Source of the DNA: an uncultured Flavobacterium sp.
Lineage (GTDB): Bacteria > Bacteroidota > Bacteroidia > Flavobacteriales > Flavobacteriaceae
DNA length: 5,271 nucleotides
Assembly: GCA_946886675.1 (NCBI GenBank)
Contig: CAMPIZ010000151.1
Location: 1 to 5,271 of the forward strand
Direction: 5' to 3'
The position numbers and the translations under genes were made by a program. Below, one piece after another: positions 1 through 5,271 of the stretch (positions are counted from its first letter, which is position 1; each line of letters opens with the position of its first letter). The notes below the pieces were generated by a model. That model made no database searches. It saw only the letters and a list, made by a program, of their open reading frames with translations, and had not been told where the DNA came from.

Positions 1-3000
1 TGGCAGTAGCGCCATCAAAGTTTTCAGCCTCAACACTCATGGTAGAGAATGCAGGGTCACAAACAATCTCTGCACCACTTATTGTAAATGCAGGGGTAGG
101 GTTAACTATAACTTCTGTAGAAACTTCATTTGTACAGTCGTTTAAGTTAACTTCAAGAGTATAGATTCCTGCCTGAGAAACAGTAATAGAACTTGCAGTT
201 TCACCATCTATAACAGCACCGTCTTTATACCATGTGTAAGTAGCATCTGCCTCAGCATAATTATCCGGAGTAGAAACTATCGTTACGCTTTCACCATCAC
301 ATATTTCAAATTGAGGATCCATGGTTGTAACAGGAGTTGGGTTAACCACAAGGTTAGCCGGAACTACATCATAACATTCAAATACAGCTGTTCCTGAAAC
401 TCTTATATAAATAGTTTGTGTTCCTGAAACAAAGTTTTGAGGGTCTGCAATAGCGTTAACACCAGCTTCAGCATCTTCCTGTGTAAGATAATAAGTTGCA
501 TCTAGCTCATCCGGATCTCCACCTCCAATAGCTTCGCCTTCAAGTGAAGTAAGATCAAATGTTTCTGTTCCGTCATTTGTAATATCATCACAAAGAACAT
601 AATCTTCCGGCTGTTCGGCTGTTACGCCCGGGCCAAATACCACAAGTACCTCATCTGTAATTGGCTCAGTATTTAAAGCATTTTCTACCGTAACAATTAC
701 TGAATATACGTGTGAACCAGGTTCATTTACTGAAATAGTTTGAGAAAGCTCCTGAGTATCTACTACAGTAGGTGTGAAAGGTTCACCATCTATAAACCAT
801 TCATAAGTAGGGGCTTCACTATCACCAGGTGTAGTTACAGTAGCTGTAATTAAAGCTTCATCTTCACCGCAAAGGAATTGATCCTCACCTAAAGCAACTT
901 CGTAAAGAATGTTACAGTTTGTAGAACCTGTACTACTTGCAAGCTGTTGTAGTTTGATTTGCCCCTGATCACCATTAAAGTTAGTAATAAGTACAGCGTA
1001 GATTTGACCATTAACAGCATTTGGAATAGTAAAGTTTTCAACCGGAGCGGCAGAATAACTACAGTCTACTATATTTCCAAAAGGATAGAACGTAGGGTTT
1101 GTTGTATTGTTAGGGCACGTAGGACAGTCTACAAGCTCAATCAATCCACAAGCTTCGTTAAGCGAGTTAAATGGACCATATGCCACAAAGTCAACATCAA
1201 GACCTGCACCTACAGGGTTACCATTTGCATCAAAAGCTGTGTTTTGTATAAGCTGGAAGTCTAACTGACCATCATCCTCTACCTGAAGATAGTACCAAAC
1301 CGGGTTCGGAGTTGAACCTAAACAGGCAACATCACCATATCCAGGTACATTAAGATCATCATATACATTGTCAAATAATATAGATGAGTCCGGGCTGTCT
1401 GAAGCGCAGAAGCCGTTTGCATCTAATACTGAAGTTTGAGGAGTTGAGAAGTTAACCATTACCCATGCACCAACACCTGCATCATCCGGACATATAGATC
1501 TGATGTAGAAAGTATAATCAGTTTCAGGCTCTAAATCCATAGCATAGTATAATTGCTCTGTAACCTCTTCTCCTGATGCCGGGGCAGGGGAGCCAGCTTC
1601 TACTATAGCAACTTCCCAGCTTGTTTCATCACCTCCAGGTTCCCAAGAGAAGTTTCCTCCTGTTGATGATAGACAGCTTACCTCAACGTTTATAGGCTCT
1701 GTACAAGGAGGGATATCTTCTATAATAACATTATCAATGTAGACTCTCCATCCGTCAAGGCCACCTGCCGGCACGTGCCATGCAATGTTTACAGGGCCGC
1801 TTAAAAGTGTACCTGCATCTTCAAGGTTTACAATAGCTTCAACATAAGTTGTATTGCTGTAAGAAGCAAGAGGAATAAGAGTAGTTGTAAATGAAGCAGG
1901 ATCTGTACCTGCTGTAGACACTAATACTTCAAAGTCATTAGGTTCACCTGAAGACTGAACTCTATAATGGAATTTAAGTCTTTGGTTACCTGTAAGGTTA
2001 ATAGTTGGAGAAATTAACCAGTCATCGTTTGCGCCTGCATTAAAGTCTGTATAAAGCATAGCTACCTGGTTACCTTCATATGGATTTGTTGTATAGTCCA
2101 TATCCCATGCATCACCATCGCCATTAACATTATTTACTGTCCAGCAGAACTCAGAAGTTGAATTGGTATTGAATCCTTCAAAATAAGGAACATCATATGC
2201 ATCACAAAGGGTATTGAAAGACAGTGGTCCAACCCAGAAGCTGTTTCCGTCTGTATCACCGCAATTACTTCTTATCCATACATAGTATATAGTTGAAGAT
2301 TCAAGATCTGTAAGATCTGCAGTTAAAGCATCTACGTTACCTGTAGGCTCAGCATCATCAGCCGGAGCTTCATCAGAAGTTGAAACATAATAATCATAGC
2401 TTCCAGGAGTTGTATTTTCAGGAGCTTGCCAGTCTATAGTAGCGCCTGTAAGTGTTATATCTGAAACTGCAAGATCTGAAGGAGAAGGACATGTTATAAC
2501 CGCAAGGTTAATATTGTCTATGGCAGCAGGAGGGTTATCTCCGCCGCTTCCGTCATTTCTCCATTCAAAAACAAGCCTTACAACCTGGTTTGAATATGCA
2601 GCAGCATCTATTGTATAATTTACAGTAGTAAAATCTGTCTGACCGTTTAAGTAATCAGGGTTTATCTGAATACCATTACTATTAGCTACCGTTAGCTGAG
2701 TGCCCGGTTGCGGAATAGTAGATACAGGAACAACCCATACCCTAATATAATCCCAGATTGACTCACCGTCTGCTCTCCAGTCAAAAGTAAGGCTTACTTC
2801 GTCAAGCGCATCAGGCATTTGGATATCTCTGTATGCATGTACTACAGATGTAGAGTTTGTAGTATAGGCATTACTTGTACCACCATCATTAGTAATATAT
2901 AATGATTGTGTACCACCATTGCTTATAGCAGTACCTATTGTCCAGATATTAGGCTGTGTGCCATTACTTATTGTCCACTCTGTGGTGGCAGCTTCAAAAC

Positions 3001-5271
3001 CTTCAGTAAAGTCCATTACTGCAGGTATTTGTGTAGTTATAAAATTAACAGGGCCAACCCAGTTACTCATATCATCAGCCGCACATGCAGCTCTAATGTA
3101 TACTTCATATTGAGTATTAGGATCAAGACCTTCATAAGTATATGGGTTCTCGTCTGTAGAAACTCCGGAACCGGTAGGTTCTCCTGTACCTACAGGCTGT
3201 ACAACAACTTCCCACTCAGTTTCCTCAAAACCAGGCTCCCATGAAACATCAACAGATGTACTGGTAAAGTTGCTTAAAGCAAGATCTGTTGGGTCTGGAC
3301 AAGAAGGGATATCTTCAATAATAACATTATCTACATAAACCCTCCAGCCGTCAAGGCCTCCTGCAGGTACGTGCCATGCAATGTTAACAGGTCCTGTAAA
3401 CGGAGTGTTTGTACCATCTACAAGGTTAACAATAGCCTCAACATAAGTTGTATTACCATAAGAAGCAAGTGGAATAAGAGTAGTTGTAAATGAAGCTGCA
3501 TCTACCCCTGTAGTAGATAATAATACTTCAAAATCATTTGGCTCACCTGAAGACTGAACTCTGTAATGGAATTTAAGCCTTTGATTACCTGTTAAGTTTA
3601 TAGTTGGAGAAATTAACCAGTCATCATTTTCTCCACCATTAAAGTCTGTATATAATACAGCAGACTGATCACCCTCAAATGGGTTTGTAGCATAGTTCAT
3701 GTTCCATGCATCACCATCACCATTTGCATCTGTTACAGTCCAGCAAAGCTCTGTAGTTGAATCTGTATTAAAGCCTTCAGAGAAAGGAAGATCAAACGAA
3801 TCACAAAGTGTGTTGAAGTTTACAGGGCCTGTCCAGCTGCTGAAAGTACCATCGCCACAATCTGCTCTTACATATACTTCATATGGTGTACTTGCATCCA
3901 GTGTTGAAACTGTTACAGTAGTATCGTCAATAGTAGTTCCTGCAGTTGCTGGAATACCTGTACCTGCCTCCTGAACAACATACTCCCATGAAGTTGCTGT
4001 ACCGGCCTCTGTCCAGTTAAGGGTAATAGAATCTGTACTTGCTCCTGTAGCTGTTAAGCCAGTAGGTTTAGCACAGTTTTCTTTTTGAATATTTAAAGTA
4101 TAGCCTACACTTTGCGGAGCAGCCCATGTAGATATCACTATATAATAAGTAACACCGCCTGTTAATGAAATTTCTGAAACTGCTAAATCATCAGTAGCAC
4201 TTCCATTTGTATCACCACCCAGACATTCTTCACCTATATCATCACAAGAATCGTAGATAAATAATCCTGCATAAGTATCATCAAGCTCTGTAAGGCTTAA
4301 AGATATTATTTCATCAGCTGCTGGTGTGTATGAATATACAACATCGTCACCATTAAGGTAGCCGCTTGTAGAGCCGCATGAAGCACCAGGGCTTCCAGTA
4401 TAGTCGTCCCCGTATAAAGCTGTATCATCAGTAGTTGTATAAGGTACAGCTGCTATCTCTATAGGAGCGGCACAAGTTGCTCCCAGCGCTACAGTACTAA
4501 AGTTGAATGGGCCTGCCCAGTCACTCTTATTATCTGCAGAGCATACATTTCTTACATAAAACTTATAAGCTGTACCTTCTTCAAGGCCATCAGCTAAATA
4601 TGGTAGTGCATCAGTATAAGTTTCACCTATACCTGTAGGGGCATCTGCCTGAGGAAGTACTTCTATCTCCCATGTTGTTGCACCAACAGGGCCTTCCCAT
4701 GATAATTCAGCAGATTCCATAGTTTCGTTAGCAGAACTCAGCTCGGTAGGAGCAACACATTCTTGTACAACAGTAACATTATCTACAAGCCATCTGTCGG
4801 CATTGTCACCTTCCATAACAAAAGCAACATATACCATTTGGCCTGTAGTACCCGGTAAGTCTACAATTAATTCATTGTATGCTTCCTGGGTTGGGTTTAT
4901 TTCCAGTTCACTCCATTCTATTACTTCTGTATATGCAGTAAGGTTTGACGGATCTGAATCTGTACTAATCATAATTCGGTATAAACCGCCTGTATCACCG
5001 TTTAAAGTAAGTCTCGAAAAAAAGCGTAACTGCGCATCGGCAGGAAGCGAAAATTGTGGAGTTACTAACCAGTCCTGTGGTATAGGATCTGTGTCAGGAA
5101 CGTTTGTGTTGTCCACAAAAGCAGCATAGTCACCTTCGTAGGGTGGTTGAAAAGTGTTTCCAAGCTCACTTTGCATCCAGGAATCCACGGTTCCCGAACC
5201 GTTATCATACACTCCCCATCCCGTAGGCGGAAACGCCGCACCCTCAAAGCCTTCCAAAGGAAGTTGCGCGT
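1..5271 (-). CDS. Giant modular secreted adhesin-like protein, internal fragment (probable T9SS cargo)
   Basis: This single open frame fills the window: 1756 codons without a stop, with neither the initiator nor the terminator inside. Translation gives an orderly chain of extracellular beta-sandwich modules: choice-of-anchor J / cleaved-adhesin-like modules alternating with five FN3 modules, one pre-peptidase-C-like module, a Cys-rich module with C-L-G-S-T-P-N-P, then PKD/Ig-like modules. I see no catalytic domain and no membrane segment. The product is rich in Asp, Glu, Thr, Ser, Asn and Gly and has only 8 lysines, as expected of an exported protein. The first visible residues (A-Q-L-P-L-E-G-F-E-G) look like the end of a signal peptide followed by the first module, so the start codon is probably a short distance beyond the right edge. 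Families of this kind in Flavobacteriia usually end in a T9SS type A or B sorting domain, which would lie beyond the left edge. Function is inferred as adhesion or ligand binding at the surface. The frame and strand are certain; the specific role is not. Confidence 0.96.
2..88 (-). other. Start of a further module, cut by the window edge (residues 1728-1756)
   Basis: The last 29 visible residues include F-T-I-S-G-A-E-I-V-C-D-P-A-F-S-T and then A-E-N-F-D-G-A-T-A. The C-D start and the G-A-T-A stretch resemble the beginning of the previous Ig-like module (C-D-G then D-A-T-Y-T-W), so this is probably another Ig-like unit. The protein clearly continues beyond the left edge. Confidence 0.6.
92..328 (-). 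other. Ig-like module with cysteine pair (residues 1648-1726)
   Basis: The module has F-E-I-C-D-G-E-S-V-T-I, then A-T-Y-T-W-Y-K-D-G-A-V-I, then I-T-V-S-Q-A-G-I-Y-T-L-E-V and N-D-C-T-N-E-V, and ends V-I-V-N-P-T-P. A Cys, a central Trp, a G-x-Y-x-[VL]-x-V strand and a second Cys is the classical Ig arrangement. The cysteines at 299-301 and 134-136 probably form a disulfide. The N-P-T-P end is identical to that of the preceding module, which shows that the linker type is repeated. Confidence 0.78.
335..622 (-). other. C-D-D-x-T-N-D-G repeat-type module (residues 1550-1645)
   Basis: The module reads D-Y-V-L-C-D-D-I-T-N-D-G, then E-T-F-D-L-T-S-L, then D-A-T-Y-Y-L-T-Q-E-D-A-E-A-G, then Q-T-I-Y-I-R-V, then F-E-C-Y-D-V-V, and L-V-V-N-P-T-P at the end. 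This C-D-x-x-x-x-D-G / F-D-L / Y-Y-x-T / I-Y-[VI]-R-V order is a well known repeated unit in very large flavobacterial surface proteins, where it often occurs in tandem next to Ig-like units before the sorting domain. Only one copy is visible. The two cysteines could pair within the module. Confidence 0.75.
635..910 (-). other. PKD/Ig-like beta-sandwich module (residues 1454-1545)
   Basis: The module contains L-G-E-D-E-A-L-I-T-A-T-V, then T-Y-E-W-F-I-D-G-E-P-F, then a G-S-H-V-Y-S-V-I-V-T-V strand and a final E-V-L-V-V-F. The Y-x-W-x-x-D-G core followed by G-x-x-x-Y-x-V-x-V is the usual PKD/SprB-like or bacterial Ig-like pattern. It has no cysteines. Its likely job is to extend the protein away from the cell surface as part of a stalk. 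Confidence 0.68.
914..1438 (-). other. Cys-rich C-L-G-S-T-P-N-P / W-Y-Y module of flavobacterial surface proteins (residues 1278-1452)
   Basis: The module starts A-N-G-F-C-A-S-D and has V-A-C-L-G-S-T-P-N-P-V-W-Y-Y-L-Q, then G-L-D-V-D-F-V-A-Y-G-P-F, then N-E-A-C-G-L-I. An insert with V-D-C-P-T-C-P follows, then I-V-D-C-S-Y-S-A-A-P-V-E, and the last strands Q-I-Y-A-V-L-I-T-N-F-N-G-D-Q-G-Q-I. I recall this pattern as a recurrent module in flavobacterial proteins with T9SS type B sorting domains, usually just before Ig/PKD-like repeats, as here. No biochemical role is established to my knowledge. Seven cysteines imply up to three disulfides, one residue staying unpaired or pairing elsewhere. Confidence 0.72.
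1439..1705 (-). other. FN3-5, most divergent fibronectin type III module (residues 1189-1277)
   Basis: The module begins C-T-E-P-I-N-V-E-V-S-C and has G-N-F-S-W-E-P-G-G and S-W-E-V-A-I-V. It then has D-Y-T-F-Y-I-R-S-I-C and ends A-W-V-M-V-N-F-S-T-P. It keeps the conserved cysteines (1703-1705, 1490-1492) but has a third one at 1673-1675. It has lost the G-P of the W-x-G-P-x-x-F end motif. It marks the border between the J/FN3 part and the stalk-like part of the protein. Confidence 0.82.
1703..2206 (-). other. J4: choice-of-anchor J / cleaved-adhesin-like module, near-copy of J2 (residues 1022-1189)
   Basis: The module runs from C-D-A-Y-D-V-P-Y-F-E-G-F-N to D-N-V-I-I-E-D-I-P-P-C. It shares with J2 the C-W-T-V strand, N-G-D-G-D-A-W, N-D-D-W-L-I-S-P, Y-R-V-Q-S-S-G-E-P-N-D-F and W-H-V-P-A-G-G-L-D-G-W-R-V-Y. 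Most differences lie in the first third (the putative calcium-loop region, where D-A-N of J2 is N-V-N here) and in one short loop before G-P-V-N-I-A-W that is one residue shorter. The module is intact and in frame. Confidence 0.87.
1703..2206 (-). repeat. Long imperfect intragenic repeat, copy 2 (encodes J4)
   Basis: This is the partner of 3299-3805, in the same orientation and reading frame, 1596-1599 bases away. The lengths differ by one codon, from a loop just before the G-P-V-N-I-A-W strand. Identity is highest from the N-D-D-W-L-I-S-P strand to the S-G-E-P-N-D-F strand and again over the last 28 or so residues. Confidence 0.85.
2207..2491 (-). other. FN3-4 fibronectin type III module (residues 927-1021)
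   Basis: The module begins C-P-S-P-S-D-L-A-V-S and has A-T-I-D-W-Q-A-P and Y-D-Y-Y-V-S-T-S. It then has Y-Y-V-W-I-R-S-N-C and ends F-W-V-G-P-L-S-F-N-T. At 95 residues it is slightly longer than its siblings because of an acidic loop, E-A-P-A-D-D-A-E-P-T-G. That loop replaces the E/V-x-G-x-x-x-P stretch of FN3-2 and FN3-3. The cysteines at 2489-2491 and 2261-2263 form the conserved pair. Confidence 0.84.
2492..3031 (-). other. J3: divergent choice-of-anchor J-like module (residues 747-926)
   Basis: The module opens V-M-D-F-T-E-G-F-E-A-A and continues N-I-W-T-I-G-T-A-I-S-N-G-G, then S-L-Y-I-T-N-D-G-G-T-S-N-A-Y. It has a V-V-H-A-Y-R-D-I strand, V-S-L-T-F-D-W-R-A-D-G-E-S, and D-Y-I-R-V-W-V-V-P, and closes with P-A-A-I-D-N-I-N-L. 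The opening E-G-F-E and closing I-D-N-I are shared with the other J modules. The interior is a distinct subtype with no N-G-D-G-D loop and no D-D-W-L-I-S-P motif. It has no cysteine except at its very end. It probably binds a different ligand from J2 and J4 (inference). Confidence 0.75.
3035..3301 (-). other. FN3-3 fibronectin type III module (residues 657-745)
   Basis: The module begins C-P-D-P-T-D-L-A-L-S and has S-V-D-V-S-W-E-P-G and E-W-E-V-V-V-Q. It then has Q-Y-E-V-Y-I-R-A-A-C and ends N-W-V-G-P-V-N-F-I-T. The cysteines at 3299-3301 and 3083-3085 are the conserved pair; the first is also the last residue of J2, so the two modules abut without a linker. Confidence 0.87.
3299..3805 (-). 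other. J2: choice-of-anchor J / cleaved-adhesin-like module, calcium-loop subtype (residues 489-657)
   Basis: The module runs from C-D-S-F-D-L-P-F-S-E-G-F-N to D-N-V-I-I-E-D-I-P-S-C. Family marks are the E-G-F strand, C-W-T-V, D-A-N-G-D-G-D-A-W, N-D-D-W-L-I-S-P-T-I-N-L-T-G, Y-R-V-Q-S-S-G, and the closing W-R-V-Y-V-D-N-V. The D-x-N-x-D-x-D string resembles a calcium-binding loop and corresponds in position to the D-A-D-G-D-G type loop of gingipain adhesin modules. That calcium is bound is inference. The module is nearly a twin of J4 (about 80% identity, 169 against 168 residues) but not of J1 or J3. Confidence 0.87.
3299..3805 (-). repeat. Long imperfect intragenic repeat, copy 1 (encodes J2)
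   Basis: This segment and 1703-2206 encode almost the same 168-169 residue module. The clearest shared DNA is a 26-base perfect match at 3600-3625 here and 2001-2026 in the other copy, and a 20-base match at 3543-3562 and 1944-1963. Between these runs many differences are at third codon positions. The flanking FN3 modules are less alike, so the repeat unit is the J module, not the whole J-FN3 pair. Confidence 0.85.
3806..4075 (-). other. FN3-2 fibronectin type III module (residues 399-488)
   Basis: The module starts C-A-K-P-T-G-L-T-A and has S-I-T-L-N-W-T-E-A-G and S-W-E-Y-V-V-Q. It continues with P-Y-E-V-Y-V-R-A-D-C and ends S-W-T-G-P-V-N-F-N-T-L-C. Its cysteines at 4073-4075 and 3857-3859 match the conserved FN3 pair. 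It leads directly into J2: the Cys after its last strand is the first residue of J2, as in the FN3-4 to J4 junction. Confidence 0.87.
4082..4489 (-). other. Pre-peptidase-C-like beta module with four cysteines (residues 261-396)
   Basis: The sequence starts G-A-T-C-A-A-P-I-E-I. It contains D-D-V-V-Y-S-Y-T-P, then I-S-L-S-L-T, then G-L-F-I-Y-D-S-C-D-D-I-G-E-E-C-L-G-G, and ends T-Y-Y-I-V-I-S-T-W with G-Y-T-L-N-I. This order (a V-Y-x-Y-T-P strand, an L-F-I-Y-D-x-C strand, and a Y-Y-I-V-I strand ending in Y-x-L-x-I) matches the pre-peptidase C-terminal / PPC-like beta-sandwich seen in many secreted Bacteroidota proteins. Cysteines in A-T-C, A-S-C, D-S-C and E-E-C could form two disulfides. In other proteins such modules assist secretion or bind substrate. 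The exact family name is my inference; a CUB-like module is the main alternative. Confidence 0.6.
4493..4759 (-). other. FN3-1 fibronectin type III module (residues 171-259)
   Basis: The module begins with C-V-A-P-T-E-L and carries the core strands A-E-L-S-W-E and T-W-E-I-E-V. It then has the Y-K-F-Y-V-R-N-V-C strand and ends with D-W-A-G-P-F-N-F-S-T. The start Cys (4757-4759) and the Cys three residues after Arg (4541-4543) recur in all five FN3 modules of this protein. The probable role is a structural spacer between J1 and the next ligand-type module. Confidence 0.85.
4763..5269 (-). other. J1: N-terminal choice-of-anchor J / cleaved-adhesin-like module (residues 1-169)
   Basis: The module opens with L-E-G-F-E-G-A-A-F-P-P-T-G-W, the typical first strand of this family (an EGFE or ENFD motif followed by P-x-G-W). 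It continues through a D-x-W-M-Q segment and the hallmark Q-D-W-L-V-T-P-Q-F-S-L near residues 64-74. It closes with D-R-W-L-V-D-N-V-T-V just before the first FN3. Gingipain adhesin modules and many flavobacterial surface proteins use this jelly-roll-like fold for binding carbohydrate or protein. J1 lacks the N-G-D-G-D-A-W loop found in J2 and J4, so it is a different subtype. The ligand cannot be told from sequence. Confidence 0.82.

Noticed and set aside
959..1264. Plus-strand open frame of 101 codons
   Set aside because: It lies exactly antisense, in aligned codon register, to the Cys-rich module. It starts at TTG, and its product has no recognisable motif and a composition typical of reverse-complemented codons.
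2906..3244. Two overlapping plus-strand open frames (2906-3244 and 2919-3113)
   Set aside because: Both are antisense to FN3-3 and J3, whose minus-strand reading is strongly supported by conserved motifs. There is no family-like sequence on the plus strand.
1703..3805. Possible CRISPR, transposon or tandem-array origin of the repeated DNA
   Set aside because: The repeats are long, diverged, in frame and about 1.6 kb apart, and they encode a protein module. There are no short regular repeats with spacers, no inverted ends and no transposase.
3699..3974. Plus-strand open frame of 91 codons
   Set aside because: It is antisense to FN3-2 and the start of J2. Its Ser/Val-rich product is a by-product of the coding bias of the real gene.
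4803..5129. Plus-strand open frame of 108 codons
   Set aside because: It is antisense to J1 and its product shows no motif.
5065..5247. Minus-strand open frame of 60 codons
   Set aside because: It is on the same strand as the large gene but in a different frame inside J1. The J1 frame carries the family motifs and is open across the whole window.
1..5271. Frameshift or pseudogene in the large gene
   Set aside because: Module motifs continue in one frame from end to end with no stop, and each module has a normal length.
1..5271. A novel multi-gene system, RNA gene or regulatory region
   Set aside because: No space is left between coding modules, and I saw no tRNA, rRNA, riboswitch-like or terminator hairpin. 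Everything visible is explained by one modular surface protein.

Overview
The window is the interior of one very large secreted, multidomain surface protein gene read on the minus strand. I read the minus frame whose codons occupy plus-strand triplets starting at position 2, 5, 8 and so on, line by line. It has no stop codon from position 5269 down to position 2, which is 1756 complete codons, and both gene ends lie outside. I found no second gene, RNA gene, intergenic gap, promoter, terminator, mobile element or CRISPR array.

The organism is most likely a member of the Bacteroidota, probably Flavobacteriia. The evidence is the module repertoire: choice-of-anchor J / cleaved-adhesin-like modules, FN3 modules with a C-x-x-P start and a W-x-G-P-x-x-F end, a C-D-D-x-T-N-D-G module, and a module with C-L-G-S-T-P-N-P and W-Y-Y. 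Such proteins are normally exported by the Sec pathway and then by the type IX secretion system (T9SS). A C-terminal T9SS sorting domain would lie beyond the left edge (below position 1) and is not visible here.

Layout in protein order (right to left on the map; residues numbered from the first full codon at 5269): J1 (1-169), FN3-1 (171-259), a pre-peptidase-C-like beta module (261-396), FN3-2 (399-488), J2 (489-657), FN3-3 (657-745), a divergent J3 (747-926), FN3-4 (927-1021), J4 (1022-1189), FN3-5 (1189-1277), a Cys-rich C-L-G-S-T-P-N-P module (1278-1452), a PKD/Ig-like module (1454-1545), a C-D-D-x-T-N-D-G module (1550-1645), an Ig-like module (1648-1726) and the start of another module (1728-1756). 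The first three quarters alternates putative ligand-binding jelly-roll-like modules with FN3 spacers. The last quarter switches to Ig/PKD-like stalk modules.

The most notable internal feature is that J2 and J4 are about 80% identical by eye and share a 26-base perfect DNA match 1599 bases apart, although an unrelated-looking J3 lies between them. The protein is extremely lysine-poor (8 lysine codons in 1756). No new multi-gene system is visible. The likely role is adhesion, or binding of carbohydrate or protein at the cell surface or in the secreted fraction, inferred from architecture only.
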